In this document: piece after piece, positions 46,170-54,471 of the stretch
Layout of the letters: each line of letters starts with the position of its first letter
Numbering within the stretch: position 1 is the first letter of the stretch
NCBI RefSeq assembly: GCF_030817595.1
Contig: NZ_JAUSZN010000001.1
Location: 752,001 to 816,000, forward strand
DNA: 64,000 bases
From: Neobacillus niacini
GTDB lineage: Bacteria; Bacillota; Bacilli; Bacillales; Cytobacillaceae
Direction of reading: 5' to 3'
Notes under the pieces: generated by a model
The model's database searches: none
The model's input: the letters and a program-made list of their open reading frames with translations, nothing else
Told to the model about the DNA's origin: nothing
Translations under genes and position numbers: made by a program

Positions 46170-46562
46170 TTAATCCAGGAAGCGTTTTTTCATTTCTGCT
46201 GTAGGCAGCATGCAGCTGTCCCTTTTGCCAAACCAGTTATAACGATTTTTAGCCACCAAGTCGTAAAGGTAATCTCTAAAAACAGGAGGGAAGACCCTAA
46301 GGATCGAAAAGAACCTCCAAAAACCAGTTAATTTTCTGCTTATCTGTAATGCTGCACTTGATTTGATATATACACTTTGCTTTTCAATCACTATAAGGCT
46401 GTCAATCTCTTTACTAACCCCATATTTCTCTAATTGCTGCTGTCCTGTCTCACTTTGAAGTGAAGCGAATTTGAAATATCCCGTTGGGTCCCTTTTTATA
46501 ATGAACTGAACACTGCTATTACAGAAGTTGCATACTCCATCGAACAAAATGATTGCACCCAT
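46170..46562 (-). CDS. yuxK: DCC1-like thiol-disulfide oxidoreductase-family protein
   Basis: A 130-residue protein of the DUF393/DCC family. The motif FDGVCNFCN near the N-terminus gives the name (DxxCxxC), and FKFASLQSETGQQ, SLIVIE, VYIKSSAALQISRKL and the W-rich NRYNWFGKRDSC follow the family pattern seen in B. subtilis YuxK. A cytoplasmic thioredoxin-like redox protein of unknown partner. The ATG at 46562 has GGGTG at 5 nt; an ATG at 46574 abuts its AAGG and would add four residues. Confidence 0.85.
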   Translation of the reverse strand: MGAIILFDGVCNFCNSSVQFIIKRDPTGYFKFASLQSETGQQQLEKYGVSKEIDSLIVIEKQSVYIKSSAALQISRKLTGFWRFFSILRVFPPVFRDYLYDLVAKNRYNWFGKRDSCMLPTAEMKKRFLD

Positions 46563-46693
46563 ATTTTCACCCATCCTTCTATTGCAGTATAAAATTTAAA
46601 GCTTAAAAAAACAAAATATTCTTGAGACTCTAGAATTCTATCGATATAGTTAGAATATACTAATTTTGGTTTAATGGGAGAGGGGGAAGATCT

Positions 46694-47063
46694 ATGGAGG
46701 TTAATCAGGGGTTTGACATGTTTACCATTATAGAGAAATTATTTCCACTATTTTTTATCCTTGTAATTGGATTTATTTTATTTATTATTTTTCAAGGAAT
46801 AAACAATGGAACTACAATAATAAACAACCAAAGTTGAATGAGGTGCACTGGTTGTCTCGAAACGTACCGAAGTAAGTGGTGGAAGTAATGATTCGAGCGC
46901 CAGTACTTGGTATTATATTACGTTTCAAGTTGAAAGCGGTGACAGAATGGAACTTGCCGTCAGAGGTTCTGACTATGGAATGCTTGCTGAAGGTGATGTC
47001 GGGGAACTTGTCTTCCAGGGGACAAGATTTCATAGTTTTACACGAAAACAGCAAGTTAACTAG
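46694..47063 (+). pseudogene. DUF2500 membrane protein broken by a frameshift
   Basis: AGGGGGAAGA precedes the ATG at 46694. The first 47 codons encode an N-terminal helix (FPLFFILVIGFILFIIF) and stop at TGA 46835. The next frame, from 46842, encodes GALVVSKRTEVSGG, then TWYYITFQVESGDRMELAV and YGMLAEGDVGELVFQGTRF up to TAG at 47061: the C-terminal domain of DUF2500 proteins. Each frame has its own stop at the junction (TGA at 46835 and 46839), so a small deletion probably removed a few bases. The second part has no start codon of its own. Confidence 0.75.
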
Positions 47064-47084
47064 GACACACGATTATACGTGTCC
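47063..47084 (+). terminator. Hairpin after the DUF2500 pseudogene
   Basis: GGACAC / GTGTCC stem directly at the stop codon, T-poor tail. Confidence 0.5.
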
Positions 47085-47141
47085 ATTATTAATGTATGTC
47101 AATTTGAGGGTATCTGAAAATAGTTGTGGATGATGGAGTTT

Positions 47142-47322
47142 AGTTACGCATAACTAGAAATACTGGTGTATAACCATTAATACTGGCGCATAGCCAGAAA
47201 CACTAGCGCATAGCCAGAAACACTAGCGCATAGCCAGAAACACTGGCGCATAACCAGAAATACTGGCGCATAACCAAGAAATACTGGCGCATAACCAAGA
47301 AACACTGGCGCATAACCAAAAC
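47142..47322. repeat. Tandem array of eight ~20-bp units
   Basis: Units start at 47161, 47180, 47200, 47220, 47240, 47260, 47281 and 47302, consensus AYACTGGCGCATAACCAGAA, with a degenerate leader copy at 47142. Each unit contains CTGG-cgcata-ACCAG, an imperfect dyad. Units of 20 and 21 bp are mixed. It lies directly before the terminator side of the yqgT-like gene. No credible gene uses it. Confidence 0.88.
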
Positions 47323-47367
47323 CCAACAAAAAAAAACCTATCCCAACAAGGTTGAAATAGGTCATCT

Positions 47368-48558
47368 CTACATATACAGTCCAGCCAAGAAGATCCCTAG
47401 TACTTCTTCATAAATTTCATCAAATTGACTCAGCGGGAGGGGGTTGGTACCTGTTCCGAGCTCAACGGTAAACCCTGGCCGGCGCCAATCCTGGATAAAC
47501 CAATCCTTATACCCCGCATAACTTTCTATGGACCTAACAGGCTCGTAGCCACTAACTCTTGCAAATTCATTAACAATCACTTCGGACTCTGGCGGCTCCA
47601 AGTTCTCAAACCCCCAGTAAATGACCTCACCCTGTGTATGAAAGGCTAGAACCCGAGCAAAGTCACGTCTTCTAGTCAAATCTGCCATCGCAATTGCTTC
47701 TGGCTCTGATAACGGATGTTCACCCCCATAATCCCGTGGTCCAGGTTCAGTAGGATTCCTAGCTTTCTCCAATTCCCAGAGTGCAGGGAACTGGTCATTT
47801 AAGTCAACTCCTCGAATATTTGCTTTCCAGCCAGAAAAATCAGTACTTCCACGATTAAGTTCGATAACTCTATTTCTCCAAGTTTCATTTTCTGGGGGAC
47901 CGTTCATCACAAGACTAACTCCGTCTGGGTTAACCATTGGGACAAGAGACAGCATGCTTTGCCTGTATAATGGAATAGTCGATAGACCGCGTATGGAACT
48001 TCCATTCGTAAGCGACAAACAATAATCATTTAAGAATGTCATTAAGACAGGTGTAGTTATCCATTCATTTGCATGAAAAGAAGCATTATAATGAACTCTT
48101 TTACTGCCATTACCTAGTAAAACTTCAGGTATCCGGTTGCCAAGGACTGAATTTCCTGCATTGGTTACCCGTAGAAATGGATATACCTCTTGCAAACGAG
48201 CGATATCACTCATCATACGGCTAAAATCATAATGCTGCTTTCCTTGAACGAGTCTCCAAGTAACCCTAAGTGGAACCTTGATATTTTGCCCGACTAATAG
48301 TCGATTAGGATTTACATTAGGGTTCGCAAGCAGCAGCGCATCCAGTGATAGATTGCGGTTTTGCGCAATACTCCAAAAAGAATCACCGCGTTGGATTTGA
48401 TAATTCTGACCAAGAAATCCGGGAATTCGGATTCGCTGTCCGGCAGCAAGCTGACTGGGTTGAATATCCCGGTTAGAATCAATAAGCAGTTGAATATTGA
48501 TTCGAAACAGTTGACTGTAATACCATAAAGAATCACCTTGTCTCACATAGATGTCCAT
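47368..48558 (-). CDS. yqgT: LysM-M14 murein peptidase (YqgT-like)
   Basis: A 396-residue protein resembling gamma-D-glutamyl-meso-diaminopimelate peptidase I (B. sphaericus ENP1, B. subtilis YqgT). The ATG at 48558 follows CAGGAGGATTCC. Two LysM domains (about 1-46 and 50-97; YVRQGDSLWYYSQLF and QIQRGDSFWSIAQN) precede a zinc carboxypeptidase (M14) domain: zinc ligands in FHANEW (about 181) and in LAFHTQGE (about 305), catalytic Glu in TVELGTGTNP (about 375). No signal peptide is seen, as in ENP1, an enzyme of the sporulating cell. It would cut the gamma-D-Glu-Dap bond in peptidoglycan. Confidence 0.9.
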   Translation of the reverse strand: MDIYVRQGDSLWYYSQLFRINIQLLIDSNRDIQPSQLAAGQRIRIPGFLGQNYQIQRGDSFWSIAQNRNLSLDALLLANPNVNPNRLLVGQNIKVPLRVTWRLVQGKQHYDFSRMMSDIARLQEVYPFLRVTNAGNSVLGNRIPEVLLGNGSKRVHYNASFHANEWITTPVLMTFLNDYCLSLTNGSSIRGLSTIPLYRQSMLSLVPMVNPDGVSLVMNGPPENETWRNRVIELNRGSTDFSGWKANIRGVDLNDQFPALWELEKARNPTEPGPRDYGGEHPLSEPEAIAMADLTRRRDFARVLAFHTQGEVIYWGFENLEPPESEVIVNEFARVSGYEPVRSIESYAGYKDWFIQDWRRPGFTVELGTGTNPLPLSQFDEIYEEVLGIFLAGLYM

Positions 48559-48747
48559 GGAATCCTCCTGATGTTCAAAAATGGTCTTACTTAAAATGTA
48601 TGCAGGAAAGTTTAGCATATATGTAGGGTTTTAGATTATTTGCAGAAGGGTGCTAATAAATAAAAGAGTGCCGCCCTTAGGACACTCTGTGAAGGTTATA
48701 TACAGCGAAGTAGTCATTGTTACCGAGAAGAGGCTATCCCTCATCTT

Positions 48748-49419
48748 TTATGTCATATGAACGGTTTTAATATGCTGAAGATTTAAATAGACAGGATCAC
48801 CTTTAGCCGTCAGCAATTCTACAAAGTTATTTTTTATTCCCATTACTTTCCCCATACCGTTCTCATTTTCCCCGATATTAAATACAATTAAAGTCCCAAT
48901 CAATTTTTCAATCTGGACTTCAAACGATCGTGCGAATGTTATGTTAGAGGGGTTTACTGGTAAATTTGCATTGCTTAAACCATAGGGACGCTGATTATTG
49001 GTATAAGGAATTAACCATTTTAAATGATTAAGGGATATAAACATGGTTTTGTAAATAGGGGAGTAAAATACAAAATAATTATTCATAATGCTGATAATGT
49101 AGCCGTGTACGGCTTGTTTACTTGTCACAAATATTTCGGTAAAAATACCCTTAGCTGCCGTTAGCGTTTTTCGTAATGAAATTTCCTCGTTAGGATGGAA
49201 AATAGGGGATTGGTCATCTGATAGAGTAATGATTTCATCAATTTCTTCCTTTTTAGGAAACTTCCAATTTTGAATATGGACTGTAGGAATGTATAAATAA
49301 TCATAACCATTGTAGATAACCCACAAATCACTGCCGATGTCAATTAAGATTCCGCTTATGGGTTTATTCCCTGAAAGTTCAAGTTTTATATAGTTACCAA
49401 CATGGTCTTTTAATTTCAT
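48748..49419 (-). CDS. Two-domain DUF2642 protein, CotB-related
   Basis: A 223-residue protein made of two LSm-like DUF2642-type halves. Residues 1-55 (VGNYIKLELSGNKPISG, DLWVIYNGYDYLYIP, VHIQNW) and 85-140 (GIFTEIFVTSKQAVHG, NYFVFYSPIYKTMFI, NHLKWL) follow the same plan; a third, weaker one ends the protein (IGTLIVFNIGENENG...YLNLQHIKTVH). The same fold unit occurs in CotB. It lacks the RGGPE motif and Ser-rich tail. A coat or spore-surface role is inferred from family and neighbours. Confidence 0.7.
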   Translation of the reverse strand: MKLKDHVGNYIKLELSGNKPISGILIDIGSDLWVIYNGYDYLYIPTVHIQNWKFPKKEEIDEIITLSDDQSPIFHPNEEISLRKTLTAAKGIFTEIFVTSKQAVHGYIISIMNNYFVFYSPIYKTMFISLNHLKWLIPYTNNQRPYGLSNANLPVNPSNITFARSFEVQIEKLIGTLIVFNIGENENGMGKVMGIKNNFVELLTAKGDPVYLNLQHIKTVHMT

Positions 49420-49596
49420 TTAATCACATCCTTTCTAGTAAAATGATTCTACAAAAAGAGCAGGTGCATATAACTGTATATAAAAGAAAGATGCCCAGCT
49501 CTTTATTGTAAAATTTATGATGGATATTAATTAGCACAGGAATAGTCAATTTAGGTTTACGGATAATCATTTGCTGCCATTAACTTGGGGGTGTGA

Positions 49597-50805
49597 TTAA
49601 ATGCGTTTTTTTGAGTTATTCCGATTCGGCCAGCCTGAGAAGATAGATCTTCGGTCAAAATCACGTATAGCTGGTTCACCAGAGAAACGTGATGCCCCGA
49701 CTTCTTGTGCCTTAGGTTTTTTATCTTCTTTTTTACTCTCTACGGTGCTTATTTGTGTCTTTTCTATTTTCATTAGTGGATTGGTATCAAGGGTTTCTTT
49801 TACTTTTTTAACTTTGTTTAATAGTTCTTGTGTAGCATTCGCCGTTACTTCCTTTTTCGGTGAAGGTTCTGCTTTCTTTTGCTCACGTACAGGCTGTTTT
49901 ACCTTGGCTCTTTTTTCCAATGAAGGCGCAGCCGGTTTTTGAACAATTTCTTTATCGTGTTTCACGATATTTTGAACAACAACCTCGGATTTCTGCTTTT
50001 TCACTTCTTCTTGATGAGATTGAGGTATTTCAGTTCTTGACCATTTACTTTCCTTGCTTTGTTTTACATTTTTCTGAATGCTTTCATTGTGAACGCTCTG
50101 CTTTTTCTCTTCTTTTTTGTCTTCATTGCTGATTTTTGCTAGTGATAATGAGGATTTGATAGGTTCTGCCCAAACCTTTTTCTCAATTTCCGGTTCATTT
50201 ACAATTACTTTAGGAGTAACTATTGCTTCATTGTCTACCAGACTCACTGTTTGTTGAACAGCAGCTTCCTCTTTTTCTGCCTTCATAAACACTTCAGTTT
50301 CAACATAATTGTCGTCTGTATCTTCCACTTTACTATTAGAAACAGCTGTTTCCGTTTCATTTTTGTTTTCTTCTTGTTTTTCTTCTTTCCGATAGCCTTT
50401 TAATATATTTGAAATGTGAGAAATCTTGATTAAAATTCGATTTTCACCATTGATTAGCGTAACAAAGTCGGAATCGACGAAACCTAGGACACCATCAAAA
50501 GATTGCTTATTTAAACACAATATAGATACCCATGAATTCTTTAAAGAGTTTAATAAATCCGCTAAACTCTGAGTTTTCATAAATTCCGTAGTGATTTCTT
50601 CACCTTTAAATTGTTTCGTGTTTTTTGTTATAGCATGAATTTTATCAATGCTATAGTAATAGACGTATGCCTTTTCGTCTTCTAATATAATATGATCAGA
50701 CTCTACACCCATTAGTTTTCCTTTTATAATTTCTTCACCAACATATAAATTTACATTGTAGCCTTTTAGTAAATCCACGGTTGATGAAAAATTATCAGAT
50801 CCCAT
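49597..50805 (-). CDS. CotB-related spore coat protein with long disordered tail
   Basis: A 402-residue protein. Residues 1-135 hold two LSm-like CotB units (NVNLYVGEEIIKGKLMG with YYYSIDKIHAI; SWVSILCLNKQSFDGVLG with ILIKISHISNI). From about 140 to 380 the chain is a low-complexity Lys/Glu/Gln/Val/Ser segment without fixed repeat, ending in a conserved-looking ASRFSGEPAIRDFDRR. The domain order equals CotB (folded N-part, charged tail), but the tail is Lys/Glu- rather than Ser/Lys-rich. AAGGAGGAACATTGA precedes the ATG. Probably an outer coat protein co-transcribed with the next CotB gene, 65 bp upstream. Confidence 0.75.
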   Translation of the reverse strand: MGSDNFSSTVDLLKGYNVNLYVGEEIIKGKLMGVESDHIILEDEKAYVYYYSIDKIHAITKNTKQFKGEEITTEFMKTQSLADLLNSLKNSWVSILCLNKQSFDGVLGFVDSDFVTLINGENRILIKISHISNILKGYRKEEKQEENKNETETAVSNSKVEDTDDNYVETEVFMKAEKEEAAVQQTVSLVDNEAIVTPKVIVNEPEIEKKVWAEPIKSSLSLAKISNEDKKEEKKQSVHNESIQKNVKQSKESKWSRTEIPQSHQEEVKKQKSEVVVQNIVKHDKEIVQKPAAPSLEKRAKVKQPVREQKKAEPSPKKEVTANATQELLNKVKKVKETLDTNPLMKIEKTQISTVESKKEDKKPKAQEVGASRFSGEPAIRDFDRRSIFSGWPNRNNSKKRI

Positions 50806-50870
50806 TCAATGTTCCTCCTTAGGGTAAATTTGTCGCTTCTCATGAAAGAAGCGACAAGAGTTTTACTTTT

Positions 50871-51416
50871 TTACTGTCTTACTTGTGAGTTTTCTGCACG
50901 TACCACTCTTTGTCTCACAACTTGTTTTTCTGTTTGAGACATAGAGTTCTCTTCTTTACCTTGATCTTTATTTTCTTCTTGTTTTTCACTTTCCACTTTT
51001 AATCCATAGCTAATATTTCGAATATGCCACATAGACACACGGACAACTTCTTCTTTACTAATTAATGAAACAAAGTCTTTGTTAATTTCGCTGATTACAC
51101 CTTCGAGTTTTTCAGGACCTCCACGGTTAATTCTTACCCATTGGAATTTTAGGCATTCTAGAAGACCCTGGAAGCTTTCAGCACTTTTAAATTCAAAATT
51201 CTCCGGAACCTCAATTCCTAAATCCATCGTATCCTTTGAATTTTCGGTTACACTTTTGACATGGTGCGTATTGTAATAAAGCACACCATCATCCTTAGTC
51301 AAAAGTACTAGATGGTCATCAAGAACTGCCATTAATTTTCCAATTCTTGATTCTGGACCTCCTCTGTCAACCTTGATCGTCTTCCCCACTAAAGACTTCC
51401 ACATGTCGTTATTCAT
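50871..51416 (-). CDS. cotB: Spore coat protein CotB-like, 181 aa
   Basis: A 181-residue homologue of the folded part of B. subtilis CotB. Two units carry the CotB hallmarks: VDRGGPESRIGKLMAV (about 17-32) with VLYYNTHHVKSVTE, and VRINRGGPEKLEGVI (about 93-107) with VRVSMWHIRNISYG. The tail (VESEKQEENKDQGKEENSMS to the end) is short and has no Ser-Lys repeat, unlike B. subtilis CotB, so the phosphorylated region is largely missing. GGAGG site before the ATG. First gene of a cotB-type unit; a CATACCGTG sigma-K-like box lies at 51471-51479. Confidence 0.85.
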   Translation of the reverse strand: MNNDMWKSLVGKTIKVDRGGPESRIGKLMAVLDDHLVLLTKDDGVLYYNTHHVKSVTENSKDTMDLGIEVPENFEFKSAESFQGLLECLKFQWVRINRGGPEKLEGVISEINKDFVSLISKEEVVRVSMWHIRNISYGLKVESEKQEENKDQGKEENSMSQTEKQVVRQRVVRAENSQVRQ

Positions 51417-51470
51417 ACAATATTTATCCTCCTTTAATTAAATAAACATTTACACTGCATTTATATGTGT

Positions 51471-51479
51471 CACGGTATG
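51471..51479 (-). promoter_or_regulatory. Sigma-K-like -10 box upstream of the cotB gene
   Basis: CATACCGTG on the minus strand matches the sigma-K -10 consensus CATANNNTA in all but the last base, 55 bp before the start codon. Confidence 0.4.
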
Positions 51480-51529
51480 ATGTTGTACTAAACAACGAGC
51501 CTTTTTTCTTACCTTTTTGTAAAAATAGG

Positions 51530-51560
51530 CAAAAAAAAGAAGTATATGGCGTCCATATAC
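51530..51560 (-). terminator. Terminator of cotH
   Basis: GTATATGG-cgt-CCATATAC perfect hairpin followed on the minus strand by TTCTTTTTTTT, 12 bp after the cotH stop. Confidence 0.88.
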
Positions 51561-51572
51561 ATAGAAAAAAGG

Positions 51573-52640
51573 TCATAATGATGCCAATTCTTTCTTTAAA
51601 TAACCATTTCTCTTCTCAATAAATTTGAGAATGACATCTTTTTCTTTATCAAAATATTTCTCGTTCATATTTATATAGGGATCTGTCCTAATAAATGGCT
51701 TTAATAATTGAAATTGTTGTTCGATTATTGGCTCTAAAGCTTCAATATTGAAGTGGGTAGTTAAGATGGAAGCAAGGATTTCTTTGTATTGTAATCTATA
51801 TCGTTGAATATGGAGAAGTCGTCCAGTTAAGGTGTTATATCCAGTGATGGGGACAAAATCGTGATCTAGCTTTCTTCCATGAAGGTCTCTTCCCCAGGTA
51901 CCATCATAATCCCAAGGGGTAATTTCAAAGAGATTGGTTTTGCTATTTAAATAGAGAGCATAGTTATGGATAAAGCCATCGAAGTTCTGTGTACAAACGA
52001 CACCGGCAAGCCATGTAAGATATTTCTTAATATCTAGAAATTTATCAACTTCTTTTTCAAATTCCTCATTTGGAGAGGTGTTGATCATTGCAATAAAATC
52101 CTCTAATAAAGATAGGTCTTTATCCTCACCATATTTTATTGTATAGCCTTCAGCTAAACTCGTTTTTAATTCGTTCTCTGGAGAGATTAATGAGAAGTTT
52201 GCAAAATAATTAGTGGCATATATGATTGGTCCATCAGGAAGATTTCTTTTTTTCAAAAGATGTTGGTCAAAGGATTCTAGTTCCAAATAAATTCCTTTAC
52301 AAAAACCATTGATATAAAGAAGCACGTGTTTGGAGTGTGGAGAAATAACGCCAATGGTATCAAAAAAATCGAGCGAGAGTTTGTTCCGACTCAGTGAAAT
52401 ATCATCGTATTCGGCATTTAAATGAATTTCATGAGCACCATCAAATAGATAAGGTTTTTGAAAAATAATATTATAGGATTTTTTCTTCTTCTTTCTGATG
52501 ACATTTCCCCGATAGGTGAGTCCAATTTTGTATCGTTTATTGGCAATTTTTAATAAGGCTGGGACATGCTCATCCTCCCAAATATCATCCTCCAACTTTT
52601 GCAGCCATTTTGGATTAATAAAGATTTCATATTTTAACAC
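51573..52640 (-). CDS. cotH: Spore coat protein kinase CotH
   Basis: A 355-residue CotH kinase, very similar throughout to B. subtilis CotH (362 aa): FINPKWLQKLEDDIWEDE-VPA at the start, TYRGNVIRKKKKKSY, EIHLNAEYDDISLSRNKLSLDFF, GIYLELESFDQHLL, NFDGFIHNYALY and ITPWDYDGTWGRDLHG. The last two carry the catalytic Asp/Asn and the metal-binding DYD. CotH phosphorylates CotB and CotG on serine in the mother cell and is needed for their assembly. GTG at 52640 is chosen because TAGGAG lies 8 nt upstream; the ATG at 52658 has no site. It points away from the repeat-protein gene, as cotH does from cotG in B. subtilis. Confidence 0.95.
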   Translation of the reverse strand: MLKYEIFINPKWLQKLEDDIWEDEHVPALLKIANKRYKIGLTYRGNVIRKKKKKSYNIIFQKPYLFDGAHEIHLNAEYDDISLSRNKLSLDFFDTIGVISPHSKHVLLYINGFCKGIYLELESFDQHLLKKRNLPDGPIIYATNYFANFSLISPENELKTSLAEGYTIKYGEDKDLSLLEDFIAMINTSPNEEFEKEVDKFLDIKKYLTWLAGVVCTQNFDGFIHNYALYLNSKTNLFEITPWDYDGTWGRDLHGRKLDHDFVPITGYNTLTGRLLHIQRYRLQYKEILASILTTHFNIEALEPIIEQQFQLLKPFIRTDPYINMNEKYFDKEKDVILKFIEKRNGYLKKELASL

Positions 52641-52670
52641 GTAAATACTCCTATACATTCATTTTTTCTA

Positions 52671-52679
52671 GATAGTATG
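52671..52679 (-). promoter_or_regulatory. Sigma-K-like -10 box upstream of cotH
   Basis: CATACTATC on the minus strand agrees with CATANNNTA at 8 of 9 positions counting the free ones, 31 bp before the GTG start. Confidence 0.45.
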
Positions 52680-52808
52680 CTGCCTACAGGGGGATTGTGC
52701 AGTACAAACATCCAGTATTTTGGTATAGGACAAATGTCGATGCACAAATATTTATGAAATGGTTGTTAAAAAATAAATGTTTGTCTATATCAAGTTCCAC
52801 TTTATTAC

Positions 52809-52817
52809 CATAAATTA
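52809..52817 (+). promoter_or_regulatory. Sigma-K -10 box of the CotG-like gene
   Basis: CATAAATTA is a perfect CATANNNTA, 44 bp before the start codon, with an AC about 17 bp further upstream as loosely required at -35. It faces away from the cotH box across a 200-bp gap. Confidence 0.6.
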
Positions 52818-52861
52818 GAAAGTGAAACGAATATATTTATGGAAAGTGGTGGAAAACCAAG

Positions 52862-54433
52862 ATGGGGATGGACATGAATCAAATGCTGTCAAAGGCTAAG
52901 GATAATGGAGTCGTTTTATTTCTAAATAACAATCCAGATGACAAAGAAGACAAAAAATGTTTCTGTGAAGATCATTCAGATTCCAGTGGCAGCAAAGGGT
53001 CCGACGGAAGTCGGGGCTCTAAAGGAAGTAAAGGGTCAAGTGGCAGTCAGGGGACTTGCGGAAGTAAGGGAAGCAAGTGGTCTGATGGAAGTAAGGGCAG
53101 CAAGGGCTCTGGCGGAAGTAGAGGCTCCAAAGGATCAAGCGGTTCTGGTGGGTCTCGACGGAAAAAAGGTCCTAAAGGTCGCAAAGGTCCTAAGGGTCCT
53201 AAAGGTAGAAAAGGAAAACATAGTTCTGGCGGAAGTAGAGGTTCAAAAGGTTCACATGGTTCTGGTGGAAGCAGAGGTTCAAAAGGCTCACATGGTTCTA
53301 GTGGAAGTAAAGGATCTTCTGGCGGATATGGTTATGGTGGTAAAAACTCTAGCGGAAGCAAAGGCAGCAAGGACTCTGGAGGAAGTAAGGGCAGCAAGGG
53401 ATCAAAGGGTTCCAGTGGATCGGGTGGTAATAAAGGTCCTAAAGGTCCTAAAGGTAAAAAAGGAAGACACAGTTCAGGCGGCAGCAAAGGATCCAAAGGC
53501 TCTCATGGCTCCGGTGGAAGTAAGGGATCCAAAGGCTCTCATGGCTCTGGTGGAAGTAAGGGATCCAAAGGCTCTCATGGCTCCGGTGGAAGTAAGGGAT
53601 CCAAAGGCTCTCATGGCTCTGGCGGAAGTAAGGGATCCAAAGGCTCTCATGGCTCTGGCGGAAGTAAAGGATCCAAAGGCTCTCATGGCTCTGGCGGAAG
53701 TAAAGGATCCAAAGGCTCTCATGGCTCTGGCGGAAGTAAAGGATCCAAAGGCTCTCATGGCTCTGGTGGAAGTAAGGGATCCAAAGGCTCTCATGGCTCT
53801 GGCGGAAGTAAAGGATCCAAAGGCTCTCATGGCTCTGGCGGAAGTAAAGGATCCAAAGGCTCTCATGGCGGTTATGGCTATGGTGGTACAAAAGGATCTA
53901 AAGACGGGCACGGTTCCGGTGGCAGCAGAGGATCCAAAGGCGATAAGCACTCTGGCGGCAGCAAGGGCTCCAAGGGCGATAAGCACTCTGGCGGCAGCAA
54001 GGGCTCCAAGGGCGATAAGCACTCTGGCGGCAGCAAGGGCTCCAAAGGCGGTAAGCACTCCGATAGTAGCAAAGGCTCCAAAGGCGGTAAACACTCCGGC
54101 GGCAGCAAGGGCTCCAAAGGCGGTAAACACTCCGGCAGCAGCAAGGGCTCCAAAGGCGGTAAACACTCCGGCGGCAGCAAGGGCTCCAAAGGCGGTAAAC
54201 ACTCCGGCGGCAGCAAGGGCTCCAAAGGCGATAAGCACTCTGGCGGCAGCAAGGGCTCCAAAGGCGATAAGCACTCTGGCAGCAGCAAGGGCTCCAAAGG
54301 CGGTAAGCACTCTGGCAGCAGCAAAGGCTCCAAAGGCGGTAAACACTCTGGCGGCAGCAAGGGCAGTAAAGAATCCAAAGGCGGACACAGTTCAGGTGGA
54401 GGAAAAGGCAAAAACTCAAAAGGAAAAAAATAA
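52862..54433 (+). CDS. CotG-like Ser/Gly/Lys repeat spore coat protein, 523 aa
   Basis: A 523-residue low-complexity protein beginning with a normal 35-residue head (MGMDMNQMLSKAKDNG, NNNPDDKEDKKCFCEDH). Then follow irregular GSKGS/GSRGS blocks with two short collagen-like runs of GPK/GRK triplets (about 100-117 and 194-201), a near-perfect array of about 11 units of GSKGSHGSGGSK (about 208-335), a GGYGYGG spacer, a second array of about 12 units of GSKGDKHSGGSK or GSKGGKHSGGSK (about 358-500), and a KGKNSKGKK end. Position opposite cotH and Ser/Lys/His composition mark it as the local counterpart of CotG, the CotH substrate, though it shares no alignable repeat with B. subtilis CotG. Cys at head (KCFC) may crosslink. 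Confidence 0.85.
   Translation: MGMDMNQMLSKAKDNGVVLFLNNNPDDKEDKKCFCEDHSDSSGSKGSDGSRGSKGSKGSSGSQGTCGSKGSKWSDGSKGSKGSGGSRGSKGSSGSGGSRRKKGPKGRKGPKGPKGRKGKHSSGGSRGSKGSHGSGGSRGSKGSHGSSGSKGSSGGYGYGGKNSSGSKGSKDSGGSKGSKGSKGSSGSGGNKGPKGPKGKKGRHSSGGSKGSKGSHGSGGSKGSKGSHGSGGSKGSKGSHGSGGSKGSKGSHGSGGSKGSKGSHGSGGSKGSKGSHGSGGSKGSKGSHGSGGSKGSKGSHGSGGSKGSKGSHGSGGSKGSKGSHGSGGSKGSKGSHGGYGYGGTKGSKDGHGSGGSRGSKGDKHSGGSKGSKGDKHSGGSKGSKGDKHSGGSKGSKGGKHSDSSKGSKGGKHSGGSKGSKGGKHSGSSKGSKGGKHSGGSKGSKGGKHSGGSKGSKGDKHSGGSKGSKGDKHSGSSKGSKGGKHSGSSKGSKGGKHSGGSKGSKESKGGHSSGGGKGKNSKGKK
53478..53867 (+). repeat. 36-bp coding repeat array A (about 11 units)
   Basis: Units of 36 bp, each with GGATCCAAAGGCTCTCATGG and differing mainly at single wobble bases (GGCGGA/GGTGGA, AAA/AAG). 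The near identity at DNA level points to recent expansion by recombination or slippage. Confidence 0.92.
53930..54368 (+). repeat. 36-bp coding repeat array B (about 12 units)
   Basis: Units of 36 bp with GGCTCCAAAGGCGGTAAACA or GGCTCCAAGGGCGATAAGCA cores. The GGT/GAT switch gives Gly or Asp and groups in blocks, suggesting block duplication. More GC-rich than the surrounding genome. Confidence 0.92.
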
Positions 54434-54441
54434 TAATTCTC

Positions 54442-54471
54442 AAACCGGTACCTCTGGAGTACCGGTTTTTT
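54442..54471 (+). terminator. Terminator of the CotG-like gene
   Basis: AAACCGGTAC / GTACCGGTTT with T6, 9 bp after the stop. Confidence 0.93.

Noticed and set aside
46812..47133. Open frames overlapping the DUF2500 remnant on both strands
   Set aside because: They are shadows of the DUF2500 C-terminal half, which is the frame with family similarity.
47177..47365. Minus-strand frame reading repeated GYAPVFL
   Set aside because: It arises from the 20/21-bp array being nearly in phase with codons; the frame breaks at 20-bp units and there is no RBS.
53448..54443. Several long frames (147-304 codons) on the minus strand, and a 519-codon frame +1 of the CotG-like gene
   Set aside because: They are by-products of a 36-bp repeat without stops in several frames; no ribosome binding site and compositions (poly Cys-Arg-Gln, Leu-Pro-Glu) are artificial.
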